From Breoghania sp. L-A4 (GTDB lineage Bacteria > Pseudomonadota > Alphaproteobacteria > Rhizobiales > Stappiaceae): 64,000 nucleotides of DNA. Under the pieces are notes generated by a model, which had not been told where the DNA came from, searched no databases, and was given only the letters and a program-made list of their open reading frames with translations. Of the stretch, positions 35,478 through 47,185 are shown in pieces (positions within the stretch are counted from its first letter, which is position 1; each line of letters starts with the position of its first letter). The stretch spans positions 2,209,579 to 2,273,578 of the forward strand of contig NZ_CP031841.1 of NCBI RefSeq assembly GCF_003432385.1, written 5' to 3'. Both the position numbers and the translations under genes were made by a program.

Positions 35478-36661
35478 ATGGCCGAGGCGCAAGTCCGCAA
35501 CTTCAATATCAACTTCGGTCCGCAGCATCCCGCCGCCCACGGCGTGCTGCGCCTGGTGCTCGAGCTCGACGGCGAGCTGGTGACCCGGGTCGATCCGCAT
35601 ATCGGCCTGCTGCACCGCGGCACCGAGAAGCTCATCGAGCACAAGACCTACCTGCAGGCGATCCCGTATTTCGACCGGCTCGACTACGTCGCGCCGATGA
35701 ATCAGGAGCATGCCTTCGCGCTCGGCGTCGAGAAGCTGCTGGGCGTCGAGGTGCCCAAGCGCGGCCAGCTGATCCGCGTGCTCTATTCCGAAATCGGCCG
35801 TCTGCTGTCGCATATCCTCAACGTCACCACCCAGGCGATGGACGTCGGCGCGCTGACGCCGCCGCTGTGGGGCTTCGAGGAACGCGAAAAGCTGATGGTG
35901 TTCTACGAGCGCGCCTCGGGCTCGCGCATGCACGCGGCCTATGTGCGTCCGGGCGGCGTGCACCAGGACCTGCCGGGCAAGCTGCTCGACGACATCTGGG
36001 ATTTCTGCGATCCGTTCCTGCAGGTCTGCGACGATATCGAGGGCCTGCTGACCGACAATCGCATCTTCAAGCAGCGCAACGTGGATATCGCCACGGTGAA
36101 GCTGGAGGATTGCTGGACGTGGGGCTTTTCCGGCGTGATGGTGCGCGGCTCCGGCGCGCCGTGGGATCTGCGCAAGTCGCAACCCTACGAGTGCTACGAC
36201 GAGCTCGACTTCGACATTCCGGTGGGCAAGAACGGCGACTGCTACGACCGTTACCTGATCCGCATGGAAGAGATGCGCCAGTCGGTGCGCATCATGAAGC
36301 AGTGCCTGGAGAAGCTGACCGTCGAGAAGGGACCCGTCTCCTCCACCGACGGCAAGATCGTGGCGCCCAAGCGTGATGGCATGAAGCGCTCGATGGAAGC
36401 GCTGATCCATCACTTCAAGCTCTATACCGAAGGCTATCACGTGCCCGAGGGGAGGTTTACGCCGCCGTGGAAGCGCCCAAGGGCGAATTCGGCGTCTACC
36501 TCGTCTCCGACGGCTCCAACAAGCCCTATCGCTGCAAGATCCGCGCGCCCGGTTTCGCGCATCTGCAAGCCATGGATTTCCTCTGCCAAGGACACCAGCT
36601 GGCCGACGTGTCGGCGATCCTCGGCTCTCTCGATATCGTGTTCGGAGAGGTGGACCGATGA
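35478..36661 (+). CDS. nuoD: NADH-quinone oxidoreductase subunit D (frameshifted as sequenced)
   Basis: This 49-kDa subunit forms the quinone-binding site of complex I with NuoB. It begins with [25 protein letters not shown] and contains [19 protein letters not shown] and [16 protein letters not shown]-like sequence (the window reads [16 protein letters not shown]). The frame breaks in the G run 36450-36453. With one more G it continues [21 protein letters not shown] to the proper end FGEVDR at 36661, giving 394 aa. As sequenced the first frame would run past 36661 to 36845 with unrelated residues. Since complex I needs this subunit, I treat it as an assembly error. The following gene starts within its stop (ATGA). 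Confidence 0.9.
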
Positions 36662-37173
36662 GCGCGAGCGTTCCGGAGTGGATCATGGCTGTTGCTGCTG
36701 TGGGTACAGCAGGATTTGTCGGGTATCAGTCATTTCTTTTGCGCGAGACGGTCGGGGACGCGTTTCACAGCAATCTTCAGGCTCGACAAATCGAGGTGTG
36801 TTCGGATTTTATCTATCGAGCAAGGCGTTTGCTCGTGAATCTTAATGTTTGGATGTCTGCGGAAAGGAGGGAGCCTCCTTTCCACGAAGATCCTGTGTCT
36901 TCAGTCAGTACTTATAGAATGAATTTCCTGCAAAGTATAATTGATTTATCTCCGTCTGCTGATCGGCTAGGTATATATGCATCTGACGATACGAGAGCTG
37001 CAATTCGTTCGCTGTCGTCAGCAAAAACCGCGTTCATATTCTTTCCTGATAGTGAACTTGCTCGCAAACAAGAAAATGTTGGCGCTTGGACTGAGCAGTA
37101 TAACAAGGCACTGAGTAAAATTGCGCAGAGCTGTGAGCTTGCAATGTCCGGTTCGAAAATGGGAAAGCTGTAA
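36658..37173 (+). CDS. AT-rich ORF of unknown function inserted between nuoD and nuoE
   Basis: This 171-aa protein is not a complex I subunit and I do not recognise a family. It has one N-terminal hydrophobic helix ([22 protein letters not shown], about residues 7-28) and then a soluble, largely helical part with three Cys. Its codons are strikingly AT-rich (ttt, aat, tat, ata) compared with the GC-rich nuo genes on both sides, which points to recent acquisition. Its ATG overlaps the nuoD stop (ATGA), and its stop overlaps the nuoE start (TAATG), so it is translationally coupled on both sides. It is expressed with complex I by position. Any effect on the complex is unknown. Confidence 0.75.
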   Translation: MSASVPEWIMAVAAVGTAGFVGYQSFLLRETVGDAFHSNLQARQIEVCSDFIYRARRLLVNLNVWMSAERREPPFHEDPVSSVSTYRMNFLQSIIDLSPSADRLGIYASDDTRAAIRSLSSAKTAFIFFPDSELARKQENVGAWTEQYNKALSKIAQSCELAMSGSKMGKL

Positions 37174-38326
37174 TGTCCGTTCGTCGCCTTCACCCCGACC
37201 AGCCGGCCGATTTCGCCTTTACCCCGAGAATCTCTCGTGGGCCCAGGCGCAGATCGCCAAGTTCCCGGAAAAGCGCCAGGCGTCCGCGGTGATTCCGCTG
37301 CTGTGGCGCGCCCAGGAGCAGCATGACGGCTGGGTGCCCGAGCCCGCGATCCGCTACGTCGCCGACATGCTGGGCATGGCCTACATCCGCGTGCTGGAGG
37401 TCGCCACCTTCTACACGATGTTCCAGCTCGGCCCCGTGGGCAAGAAGGCGCATATCCAGGTCTGCGGCACCACGCCGTGCATGCTGCGCGGCTCCGAGGA
37501 CATCATCAAGGTGTGCAAGAGCCGTATCGCGGCGCACGCCCATGAAGTCTCCAAGGACGGCGATTTCTCGTGGGAGGAGGTCGAATGCCTCGGCGCCTGC
37601 GTGAACGCGCCCATGGTGCAGGTCTGGAAGGACACCTATGAGGACCTGACGCCGGAGAGCTTCGAGAAGCTGCTCGACGACATTTCCGCTGGCCGGGAAG
37701 TCGTGCCGGGTCCGCAGATGGACCGCATCTTCGGTGCGCCGGAAGGCGGCCCGACCTCGCTGACCGAGATCGACGACGACACCACCGGCGGCACGGCGAT
37801 GCCGCATGTGGTGGACGGCGCGCCGGCGGCCTCGCTGGTGTTCGCCGGCATCGCGATCAACGGCGGCGCGCAGCCCGAGGCGGCGACGCTGGAGAAGACC
37901 AAGTCTGCCGAAAAGAAAAAACCAGCCGTCAAGAAGGCGCCCGCCGCGAAGCCGGCGGCGAAAGCCACGCCAAAGGCGAAGGCCGAGCTCAAGGCGCTGC
38001 CCGCCAAGGAAGAGCAGCCGTTGCTGGAAGGCGCCGGTCCGGCGCTGCTGGCCGCGCCGCGCGGCGGCAAAGCCGACGACTTCAAGCGCATCAAGGGCGT
38101 TGGCGCGAAGATCGAGAAGACGCTGCACGATCTGGGCGTCTATCACTTCGACCAGATCGCCGCCTGGACCGACGCCGACAAGGCCTGGGTGGACGACAAG
38201 CTGAAGTTCCGCGGCCGCATCGACCGTGAGGACTGGATCGCGCAGGCGAAGGCGCTGGCCGCGGGCGAGGAGACCGAGTTCTCCAAGCGGGTTGATGCGG
38301 GCGATGTCCCGACGAGCAAGGGCTGA
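37173..38326 (+). CDS. nuoE: NADH-quinone oxidoreductase subunit E with C-terminal extension (frameshifted as sequenced)
   Basis: This 24-kDa subunit of the NADH-oxidising module carries a [2Fe-2S] cluster. The ligand Cys are in VCGTTPCML and [11 protein letters not shown]. The first 15 codons ([18 protein letters not shown]) and the rest are in different frames. One added C in the run 37222-37225 joins them ([17 protein letters not shown]), giving 384 aa. The normal NuoE part ends near residue 190. A Lys/Ala/Pro-rich linker and a compact helix-hairpin-helix-like domain ([17 protein letters not shown]) follow. This long form occurs in Rhizobiales. The role of the tail is not established. Confidence 0.88.
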
Positions 38327-38335
38327 GGTGGCTGG

Positions 38336-39640
<1,305 letters not shown>

Positions 39641-39651
39641 GGGAGGTCACG

Positions 39652-39855
39652 ATGACTGATGAACCCGACAATATTGTCCTTCACCTCCTGCGACGTATCG
39701 ACGAGCGAACGGAGCGGATGTCGGACGATCTGCACGACGTGAAAGTGCGGCTGACCGGTGTTGAAGAGGGTCTCGCGGGCGTCAATCGCCGGATTGATCG
39801 TCTGGTACACCGGGTCGAACGTATTGAGCCGCGGCTCGAATTGTCAGAGGCGTGA
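39652..39855 (+). CDS. Small coiled-coil protein inside the nuo operon
   Basis: This 67-aa hydrophilic protein has no Cys and no membrane segment. Heptad-like hydrophobic spacing runs through LHLLRRIDERTERMSDDLHDV and VNRRIDRLVHRVERIE, so a coiled coil is likely. GGGGAGG is eight bases before ATG 39652, which supports translation. It lies between nuoF and the pentapeptide-repeat gene in the same direction. Such short proteins are common as hypothetical genes in Rhizobiales; I assign no function. Confidence 0.65.
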   Translation: MTDEPDNIVLHLLRRIDERTERMSDDLHDVKVRLTGVEEGLAGVNRRIDRLVHRVERIEPRLELSEA

Positions 39856-39868
39856 GCGGAGCAGGCCG

Positions 39869-40207
39869 ATGAAGATCGATCACGAAAAGCACCGTATGAC
39901 CGTGACGCACAGCGACCTCTCGGGCTCCGTCTTCGACGATGTGAACCTCTCGGGCAGCAGTTTCGAGAACGCCAATCTGTCCGGCGGCCGGTATCACGAC
40001 GTCAATCTGTCCGGTTGCACGTTCGAGGATCTGAACATGTCGGGCTGGACGGTCCGCGATGTCAATCTGGCGGGCCTCAGGATCGACAAGGCGAACCTCG
40101 CCGGCGCCGCGCTGGCCGGCTGCAGGATCGAAGGCATGACGATCGATGGAATTGCGGTGAGCGACATGCTCGCCCTCTGGAAAGAAAACGAGGCGAGCAG
40201 GGCATGA
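39869..40207 (+). CDS. Pentapeptide-repeat protein coupled to nuoG
   Basis: This 112-aa protein is made almost wholly of pentapeptide repeats: about eight ten-residue units such as [30 protein letters not shown] and [10 protein letters not shown]. It should fold as a short right-handed quadrilateral beta-helix. It ends with a helical tail ([15 protein letters not shown]). Its stop overlaps the nuoG start (ATGA), so it is translated with complex I. It has no signal peptide. Pentapeptide proteins can mimic DNA or act as scaffolds, but no role in complex I is known to me. Confidence 0.8.
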   Translation: MKIDHEKHRMTVTHSDLSGSVFDDVNLSGSSFENANLSGGRYHDVNLSGCTFEDLNMSGWTVRDVNLAGLRIDKANLAGAALAGCRIEGMTIDGIAVSDMLALWKENEASRA

Positions 40208-42297
40208 GCAAGCTGATCGTCGACGGTAAGGAAGTAGACGTTCCGGCCGAGTACACGCTGCTGCAGGCGTGCGAAGAGGCCGGCGCGGAGGTTCCTCGCT
40301 TCTGTTTCCACGACCGGCTGTCGATTGCCGGCAACTGCCGCATGTGCCTGGTCGAGGTGAAGGGCGGGCCGCCCAAGCCGACCGCGTCCTGCGCCATGTC
40401 CGTGCGCGACCTGCGTCCGGGACCCAACGGTGAGCCGCCGGAAGTCTCGACCAAGTCGCCGATGGTCAAGAAGGCGCGCGAAGGCGTGATGGAATTCCTG
40501 CTGATCAACCATCCGCTGGATTGTCCGATCTGCGATCAGGGCGGCGAGTGCGACCTGCAGGACCAGGCCATGGCCTATGGCGTGGACAGTTCGCGATTCC
40601 ACGAGAACAAGCGCGCGGTCGAGAACAAGCACATCGGCCCGCTGGTCAAGACCATCATGACCCGGTGCATCCACTGCACCCGCTGCGTGCGCTTCACCAC
40701 CGAAGTCGCCGGTGTGTCGGACCTCGGCCTGATCGGCCGCGGCGAGGATGCCGAAATCACCACATATCTCGAAGCCTCGCTGTCGTCCGAGCTGCAGGGC
40801 AACGTCATCGACCTGTGTCCCGTCGGCGCGTTGACGTCCAAGCCCTACGCCTATCAGGCGCGCCCCTGGGAGCTGACCAAGACCGAATCCGTCGATGTGA
40901 TGGATGCGGTCGGCTCGGCCATCCGGGTGGACACGCGTGGCCGCGAAGTCATGCGCATCATGCCGCGGCTGAACGAGGCGGTGAACGAGGAGTGGATCTC
41001 CGACAAGACCCGTTTCATCTGGGACGGGCTGAAGACCCAACGCCTCGACCGGCCCTATGTGAAGGTCGATGGCCGCCTGCAGCCCGCCACCTGGACCGAT
41101 GCCTTCGCGGCGATCGCCGAAAAGCTCAAGGGCGTTCCCGGCGAGCGTATCGGCGCCATCGCCGGCGATCTGTCGACAGTCGAGGAAATGTTCGCGCTCA
41201 AGGACCTGATGGGCGCGCTCGGCTCGGCCAATATCGATTGCCGCCAGGACGGAACGGCGCTCAACCCCGCAAAGGGCCGCGCCAGCTACCTGTTCAACCC
41301 GACCATCGAGGGTATCGAGGACGCCGACGCCGTGCTGATCATCGGCGCCAACCCGCGGCTTGAGGCGGCTGTGCTGAACGCCCGCATCCGCAAGCGCTGG
41401 CGTGCGGGAGATCTTCCCGTGGCGCTGATCGGCGAGCCGGCCGATCTGACCTACGATTACGACTACCTTGGCGCCGGCGCCGAGACGCTGAGCGAACTGG
41501 CAGAGGGCAAGCTTGGCTTCGCCGCCGATCTCAAGCGCGCCGAACGGCCGCTGATCATTGTCGGCCAGGGCGCGCTCAAGGGCCGCGCCGGGGCGTCCGT
41601 CTTGAAACTCGCCGCGAAGATCGCCAAGGATTTCGGCGCGCTGACCGACGAGTGGAACGGCTTCGCGGTGCTGCACACGGCGGCCGCTCGCGTCGGCGGC
41701 CTCGACGTCGGCTTCGTGCCGGGCAAGGGCGGGCTTGACGCCGCCGGCCAGCTCAAGGCGGCGGACGCGGGCGATCTGGACGTGATGGTCCTGCTCGGCG
41801 CCGACGAGATCGACACCCAGGCGCTGGCCTCCACTTTCACCGTTTACATCGGCACCCACGGCGACGCGGGCGCGCATTGCGCCGACGTCATTCTGCCGGG
41901 CGCGGCCTACACCGAGAAGGCCGGGTTGTTCGTCAATACCGAGGGCCGGGTCCAGGCCACCGTCCGGGCGGCGTTCCCTCCGGGCGAGGCGCGCGAGGAC
42001 TGGGCGATCCTGCGGGCGCTGTCGGCGGTGCTCGGCCACACGCTGGGCTACGACAGCCTCGCAGCGCTGCGCGTGGCGCTCTACCAGAAGCACCCGCATT
42101 TCGCCGCCATCGACGAGATCACGCCGGCCAATGTCGCCGATGTGGTCAAGCTCGCCGACATGGGCAAGCCGGGCAAGGCTTCCTTCGTTTCGCCGGTCAG
42201 GGACTTCTATCTGACCAACCCGATCGCGCGGGCATCCGCCGTCATGGCCGAATGCTCGGCGCAGGCCGCGGCGCGCGCGCTCGAAGCCGCGGAATAG
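40204..42297 (+). CDS. nuoG: NADH-quinone oxidoreductase subunit G
   Basis: This 75-kDa FeS subunit of complex I has 697 aa. The N-terminal [2Fe-2S] domain has Cys in [22 protein letters not shown]. The next clusters use [20 protein letters not shown], including the His-type ligand, and [13 protein letters not shown] with a later CPVGAL. The large C-terminal part is molybdopterin-oxidoreductase-like without cofactor. A very long open frame exists on the opposite strand here, which is a codon-usage artefact. Confidence 0.95.
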   Translation: MSKLIVDGKEVDVPAEYTLLQACEEAGAEVPRFCFHDRLSIAGNCRMCLVEVKGGPPKPTASCAMSVRDLRPGPNGEPPEVSTKSPMVKKAREGVMEFLLINHPLDCPICDQGGECDLQDQAMAYGVDSSRFHENKRAVENKHIGPLVKTIMTRCIHCTRCVRFTTEVAGVSDLGLIGRGEDAEITTYLEASLSSELQGNVIDLCPVGALTSKPYAYQARPWELTKTESVDVMDAVGSAIRVDTRGREVMRIMPRLNEAVNEEWISDKTRFIWDGLKTQRLDRPYVKVDGRLQPATWTDAFAAIAEKLKGVPGERIGAIAGDLSTVEEMFALKDLMGALGSANIDCRQDGTALNPAKGRASYLFNPTIEGIEDADAVLIIGANPRLEAAVLNARIRKRWRAGDLPVALIGEPADLTYDYDYLGAGAETLSELAEGKLGFAADLKRAERPLIIVGQGALKGRAGASVLKLAAKIAKDFGALTDEWNGFAVLHTAAARVGGLDVGFVPGKGGLDAAGQLKAADAGDLDVMVLLGADEIDTQALASTFTVYIGTHGDAGAHCADVILPGAAYTEKAGLFVNTEGRVQATVRAAFPPGEAREDWAILRALSAVLGHTLGYDSLAALRVALYQKHPHFAAIDEITPANVADVVKLADMGKPGKASFVSPVRDFYLTNPIARASAVMAECSAQAAARALEAAE

Positions 42298-42312
42298 GGG
42301 ACCGGGATACTG

Positions 42313-43362
42313 ATGAGCGACTTCTGGACGACATACGGCTTCCCCTTCGTGATCATGCTGGCCCAGAGCCTGCTGTTCCTGGTGGCTCTGCTGTTGATCA
42401 TCGCCTACATCCTCTATGCCGACCGCAAGATCTGGGCGGCGGTGCAGATCCGCCGCGGCCCGAATGTCGTCGGACCCTGGGGCCTGTTCCAGAGTTTCGC
42501 CGATCTGCTGAAGTTCGTGCTCAAGGAGCCGGTGATTCCATCCGGCGCCAACAAGGGCGTGTTCCTGCTCGCCCCGCTTCTGAGCGTGACGCTGGCGCTG
42601 GCCGCCTGGTCCGTGATCCCCGTCGCCGACGGCTGGGTGATCGCCGACATCAACGTCGGCATCCTGTTCGTCTTCGCCATTTCCTCGCTCGAGGTCTACG
42701 GCGTGATCATGGGCGGCTGGGCGTCGAACTCGAAGTACGCCTTCCTCGGCGCGCTGCGCTCCGCGGCGCAGATGGTGTCCTACGAGGTTTCCATCGGCTT
42801 TGTCATCGTCACCGTGCTGCTGTGCGTCGGCTCGCTGAACCTGACCGATATCGTGAACGCCCAACAGACCGGGCTGGCCACCTCCATCGGTCTGCCGTGG
42901 CTGTCGTTCCTGAACTGGTTCTGGCTGCCGCTGTTCCCGATGTTCATCGTGTTCTTCATCTCGGCTCTGGCGGAGACCAACCGGCCGCCGTTCGATCTGC
43001 CGGAAGCGGAATCCGAGCTGGTCGCCGGCTTCATGGTCGAGTACGGCTCCACGCCATACATGATGTTCATGCTGGGCGAATACGCGGCCATCGCGCTGAT
43101 GTGCGCCCTGACGACGATCCTGTTCATGGGCGGCTGGCTGCCGCCGCTGGACATCCCGCCGTTCACCTGGGTGCCGGGGATCATCTGGTTCCTGCTGAAA
43201 GCGCTGTTCGTGTTCTTCATGTTCGCGATGGTCAAGGCCATGGTGCCGCGCTATCGCTACGACCAACTGATGCGGCTTGGCTGGAAAGTGTTCCTGCCGC
43301 TGTCGCTGGCGATGGTGTTCATCGTCGCCGCGGTGCTGCGGATCATGGACTGGGCGCCGTAG
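42313..43362 (+). CDS. nuoH: NADH-quinone oxidoreductase subunit H
   Basis: This membrane subunit forms the quinone chamber of complex I (349 aa, eight helices). The conserved [42 protein letters not shown] stretch and the acidic loop [28 protein letters not shown] are intact. It starts 15 bases after nuoG. Confidence 0.95.
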   Translation: MSDFWTTYGFPFVIMLAQSLLFLVALLLIIAYILYADRKIWAAVQIRRGPNVVGPWGLFQSFADLLKFVLKEPVIPSGANKGVFLLAPLLSVTLALAAWSVIPVADGWVIADINVGILFVFAISSLEVYGVIMGGWASNSKYAFLGALRSAAQMVSYEVSIGFVIVTVLLCVGSLNLTDIVNAQQTGLATSIGLPWLSFLNWFWLPLFPMFIVFFISALAETNRPPFDLPEAESELVAGFMVEYGSTPYMMFMLGEYAAIALMCALTTILFMGGWLPPLDIPPFTWVPGIIWFLLKALFVFFMFAMVKAMVPRYRYDQLMRLGWKVFLPLSLAMVFIVAAVLRIMDWAP

Positions 43363-43375
43363 GGGAGATGGCCGC

Positions 43376-43621
43376 ATGAATATCTCCCTGGCTGGTCTCA
43401 TCGGGGCTGGCATCGGCCTCTACATCGGTTGGGTCGATTACCGTATGGCGGTCGGCGCGTTGCGCGGCTGGACGGCGAGAAAAAACCAAGGTGAGGGCAC
43501 GCCGTTCGCGGCATGGCTGCACCGCAACAGCGCACCCGTTGAGCGGGTGATGCTGGTTCTATTGATGCTGGGCATTCCGGCAATGGGCTATATCGCCGGC
43601 GTAACATTCGCCGGCGGCTAG
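43376..43621 (+). CDS. Small membrane protein between nuoH and nuoI
   Basis: This 81-aa protein has two hydrophobic segments, an N-terminal one (SLAGLIGAGIGLYIGWVDY) and a C-terminal one (MLVLLMLGIPAMGYIAGV), joined by a basic loop. GGGGAG stands seven bases before ATG 43376, thirteen bases after the nuoH stop. I do not recognise it. Similar extra frames occur in nuo operons of other alphaproteobacteria, and it could be a small accessory or assembly factor. Confidence 0.65.
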   Translation: MNISLAGLIGAGIGLYIGWVDYRMAVGALRGWTARKNQGEGTPFAAWLHRNSAPVERVMLVLLMLGIPAMGYIAGVTFAGG

Positions 43622-43680
43622 CCGCAACGTAATCAAGGCGCGGGCTTTCGGGCGCGCGGGAATGAGGAAAGGCGCGGGCG

Positions 43681-44169
43681 ATGAGACTTGATCAGACCGC
43701 CAGGTCGCTGTTCTTGCTGGAATTCGTATCGGCATTCTTTTTGGCGATGCGCTATTTCTTCAAGCCCAAGCCGACCATCAACTACCCCTTCGAGAAGGGG
43801 CCTGTGAGCCCGCGTTTCCGTGGCGAGCACGCGCTGCGCCGCTATCCCAACGGCGAAGAGCGCTGCATCGCGTGCAAGCTGTGCGAGGCGATCTGTCCGG
43901 CCCAGGCCATCACCATCGAGGCCGGTCCGCGCCGCAATGACGGCACGCGGCGCACCACGCGCTACGACATCGACATGGTGAAGTGCATCTACTGCGGTTT
44001 CTGTCAGGAAGCCTGTCCGGTGGATGCGATCGTCGAGGGGCCGAATTTCGAATTCGCCACCGAGACGCGCGAGGAACTGTATTTCTCCAAGGAGCGCCTG
44101 CTGGAAAACGGCGACCGTTGGGAACGCGAGATCGCGCGCAATATCGAAATCGACGCGCCCTACCGCTAG
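43681..44169 (+). CDS. nuoI: NADH-quinone oxidoreductase subunit I
   Basis: This FeS subunit (162 aa) holds two [4Fe-4S] clusters (N6a and N6b). Both ferredoxin motifs are complete: [14 protein letters not shown] and [14 protein letters not shown]. The N-terminal amphipathic helix [17 protein letters not shown] anchors it to the membrane arm. Confidence 0.95.
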   Translation: MRLDQTARSLFLLEFVSAFFLAMRYFFKPKPTINYPFEKGPVSPRFRGEHALRRYPNGEERCIACKLCEAICPAQAITIEAGPRRNDGTRRTTRYDIDMVKCIYCGFCQEACPVDAIVEGPNFEFATETREELYFSKERLLENGDRWEREIARNIEIDAPYR

Positions 44170-44238
44170 GGGCGCCACAGACGACGACGCGCCCGGTTCG
44201 CCGGGAGACGCGGCAAAGGCCAATAGGGGCACACCGGA

Positions 44239-44853
44239 ATGGTCCTACAATCGTTGTTCTTCTACCTGTTCGCGGGATTGACCGTCGCAGCGGCCTTCAT
44301 GGTCATTTCGGCGCGCAATCCCGTGCATTCCGTGCTGTTCCTGATCATGGCCTTCTTCAACTCCGCCGGGCTGTTCCTGCTGCTGGGCGCGGAATTCCTC
44401 GCCATGATCCTGGTCGTGGTCTACGTCGGCGCGGTGGCGGTGCTGTTCCTCTTCGTGGTGATGATGCTGGATGTGGACTTCGTGGCGCTGCGTCAGGGCT
44501 TCCTGCAGTATCTGCCCATCGGCGCGCTGATCGGCATCATCTTGTTGATCGAGCTCTTGCTGGTGCTCGGAGGCTGGGTGATCTCTCCGGAGGTGCTGGC
44601 GACGCCGGCGTCGCCGATCCCGGCGCTGAGCGAGATGTCCAACATCGAGGCGATCGGCTCGCTGCTCTACACGCGCTACATCTTCTTCTTCCAGACCGCC
44701 GGCATGGTTCTGTTCCTGGCGATGATCGGCGCGATCGTGCTGACGCTTCGCCACAAGGAGCACGCCAAGCGGCAGAACATCGCCGATCAGGTGGCGCGCA
44801 ACCCTGAGACGGCGATCGAGATCCGCAAGGTCGAGAGCGGCAAGGGCATTTGA
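44239..44853 (+). CDS. nuoJ: NADH-quinone oxidoreductase subunit J
   Basis: This membrane subunit of complex I has 204 aa and five hydrophobic helices. The conserved third helix (FLAMILVVVYVGAVAVLFLFVVMML) contains the pi-bulge region typical of NuoJ. It starts 70 bases after nuoI. Confidence 0.93.
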   Translation: MVLQSLFFYLFAGLTVAAAFMVISARNPVHSVLFLIMAFFNSAGLFLLLGAEFLAMILVVVYVGAVAVLFLFVVMMLDVDFVALRQGFLQYLPIGALIGIILLIELLLVLGGWVISPEVLATPASPIPALSEMSNIEAIGSLLYTRYIFFFQTAGMVLFLAMIGAIVLTLRHKEHAKRQNIADQVARNPETAIEIRKVESGKGI

Positions 44854-44906
44854 CCGCGCGGGCTGAATTTTAAGGCGAGAAACGGGAATCCGTTAAGGCA
44901 AGCACC

Positions 44907-45215
44907 ATGGAAATCGGACTGGCACATTATCTAACGGTTGCGGCGATCCTGTTCACGCTCGGGGTCTTCGGCATCTTCCTCAACCGGAAGAACGTCATCG
45001 TCATCCTGATGTCGGTGGAGCTCCTGCTGCTCGCCGTGAACATCAATTTCGTGGCGTTTTCGTCGTATCTGGGCGACCTGGTCGGACAGATCTTCGCGCT
45101 CTTCGTGCTCACCGTCGCGGCCGCGGAAGCCGCCATCGGCCTCGCCATCCTCGTCGTCTACTTCCGTAACCGCGGCTCCATCGCCGTGGAAGACATCAAC
45201 ATGATGAAAGGCTGA
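44907..45215 (+). CDS. nuoK: NADH-quinone oxidoreductase subunit K
   Basis: This three-helix membrane subunit has 102 aa, the normal length. The two conserved membrane Glu used in proton transfer are visible in [19 protein letters not shown] and [19 protein letters not shown]. Confidence 0.95.
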   Translation: MEIGLAHYLTVAAILFTLGVFGIFLNRKNVIVILMSVELLLLAVNINFVAFSSYLGDLVGQIFALFVLTVAAAEAAIGLAILVVYFRNRGSIAVEDINMMKG

Positions 45216-45223
45216 GGGGCAGC

Positions 45224-47185
45224 ATGTACCACCTAATCGTCCTGCTGCCGCTGCTGGGCTTTCTGGTCGCGGGCCTGTTTGGCCGCCTGATCGGCGCCAA
45301 GGCCTCCGAGTATGTCACCAGCGGCTTCCTCATCCTCGCGGCATTGCTCTCCTGGGTGGCCTTCTTCACCGTCGGGCTGGGGCACACCGAGCCGAGCACG
45401 GTGATCATTTCCGACTGGATCGTCTCCGGCGTCTTCGACGTGCAGTGGGCACTCCGGATCGACACGCTGACCGTGGTCATGCTGGTGGTGGTGAACACCG
45501 TGTCGTCGCTGGTGCATGTCTATTCCATCGGCTACATGCACCACGATCCGCACCGTTCGCGCTTCTTCGCCTATCTGTCGCTGTTCACCTTCGCCATGCT
45601 GATGCTGGTGACCTCGGACAACCTGGTACAGATGTTCTTCGGCTGGGAAGGCGTGGGTCTCGCGTCCTACCTGCTGATCGGCTTCTGGTATCACAAGCCC
45701 TCGGCCAACGCGGCCGCGATGAAGGCCTTCATCGTCAACCGCGTGGGCGACTTCGGCTTCGCGCTCGGCATCTTCGCCATCTTCTTCGTGTTCGACTCGG
45801 TTGGCTTCGAGACCATCTTCGCCAACGCGCAAGGGTTTGTGGAAGGCGACGAGGGCACGGTCATGACCTTCCTGGGGTACGACTACGCCCCCGACACGGC
45901 GATGACCGTCATCTGCCTGCTGCTGTTCATGGGCGCCATGGGCAAGTCGGCGCAGTTCCTGCTGCACACCTGGCTTCCCGACGCCATGGAGGGCCCGACG
46001 CCGGTCTCCGCCCTGATCCACGCCGCCACCATGGTGACGGCGGGCGTGTTCATGGTGGCGCGCCTGTCGCCGCTGTTCGAGCTGTCGCACACGGCGCTCA
46101 CGGTGGTGACGCTGGTCGGCGCGACGACCGCCTTCTTCGCCGCGACCGTCGGTCTGGTGCAGAACGACATCAAGCGGGTGATCGCCTATTCGACCTGTTC
46201 GCAGCTCGGCTACATGTTCGTGGCGCTGGGGGTCGGGGCCTATTCGGCCGGCATCTTCCACCTGTTCACGCACGCCTTCTTCAAGGCGCTCTTGTTCCTG
46301 GGCGCCGGCTCGGTGATCCACGCGGTGTCCGACGAGCAGGACATGCGCAAGATGGGCGGGCTGCGCAAGCACATCCCGATCACCTTCTGGACGATGACCA
46401 TCGGCACGCTGGCGCTGACCGGCTTCCCCTTCACCGCCGGCTACTTCTCCAAGGACGCCATCATCGAGGCGGCGTTCGAGGGCGAGAACGCCTTCGCCCA
46501 ATACGCCTTCTGGCTGACCGTCGTCGCCGCGCTCTTCACATCGTTCTATTCATGGCGGCTGGTGTTCATGACGTTCTTCGGCAAGCCGCGCGCGCCCGTC
46601 GACGTGATGAAGCACGTGCATGAATCGCCCTATGTGATGACCGTGCCGCTGTTCGTCCTCGCCGCCGGCGCGCTCTTCGCCGGTGTGCTGTTCTCGGGCG
46701 ACTTCATCGGCCATAACTACGAGGAATTCTGGAAGGGCGCCCTGTTCACGCTGCCGGAAAACGACATCCTGGAGAGAATTCATCACGTGCCGCTGTGGGT
46801 GAAGCTTTCGCCTTTCGTGATGATGCTGCTGGGATTCACGACGGCCTGGTTCTTCTACATCCGCTCGCCGGAGACGCCCAAGCGGCTCGCCGCGCGGCAT
46901 GACGGGCTCTACCAGTTCCTGCTCAACAAGTGGTACTTCGACGAGCTCTACGACTTCCTCTTCGTGCGTCCGGCCCTGTGGCTCGGCAACGTGCTGTGGA
47001 AGCGTGGCGACGGCACCATCATCGACGGCTTTGGTCCCAACGGCGTTGCGGCGCGCGTTCAGGACGTCACGGCGCGTGTCGTGCGGCTCCAGACCGGCTA
47101 CCTCTATCACTATGCATTCGCAATGCTGATCGGCGTGGCCCTGCTTGTCACCTGGTCCATGTTTACGGGCGGGGGAGCCCACTGA
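45224..47185 (+). CDS. nuoL: NADH-quinone oxidoreductase subunit L
   Basis: This is the most distal antiporter-like proton-pumping subunit of complex I (653 aa). Features are [19 protein letters not shown] with the key Glu, [32 protein letters not shown], and [15 protein letters not shown]. The long lateral helix and final membrane segment are at the C-terminus. Its stop overlaps the nuoM start by one base. Confidence 0.95.
   Translation: MYHLIVLLPLLGFLVAGLFGRLIGAKASEYVTSGFLILAALLSWVAFFTVGLGHTEPSTVIISDWIVSGVFDVQWALRIDTLTVVMLVVVNTVSSLVHVYSIGYMHHDPHRSRFFAYLSLFTFAMLMLVTSDNLVQMFFGWEGVGLASYLLIGFWYHKPSANAAAMKAFIVNRVGDFGFALGIFAIFFVFDSVGFETIFANAQGFVEGDEGTVMTFLGYDYAPDTAMTVICLLLFMGAMGKSAQFLLHTWLPDAMEGPTPVSALIHAATMVTAGVFMVARLSPLFELSHTALTVVTLVGATTAFFAATVGLVQNDIKRVIAYSTCSQLGYMFVALGVGAYSAGIFHLFTHAFFKALLFLGAGSVIHAVSDEQDMRKMGGLRKHIPITFWTMTIGTLALTGFPFTAGYFSKDAIIEAAFEGENAFAQYAFWLTVVAALFTSFYSWRLVFMTFFGKPRAPVDVMKHVHESPYVMTVPLFVLAAGALFAGVLFSGDFIGHNYEEFWKGALFTLPENDILERIHHVPLWVKLSPFVMMLLGFTTAWFFYIRSPETPKRLAARHDGLYQFLLNKWYFDELYDFLFVRPALWLGNVLWKRGDGTIIDGFGPNGVAARVQDVTARVVRLQTGYLYHYAFAMLIGVALLVTWSMFTGGGAH

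Noticed and set aside
36450-37225. Programmed frameshifting in nuoD and nuoE
   Set aside because: There is no slippery heptamer with a following pseudoknot, and eight other breaks of the same kind occur in unrelated genes of the window. A sequencing error explains all of them.
39994-43413. Very long (1139-codon) open frame on the minus strand opposite nuoG and nuoH
   Set aside because: It is a shadow of high-GC codon use. The opposite-strand nuoG and nuoH are complete and conserved, and the translated shadow is Arg/Asp/His-rich low-complexity sequence.
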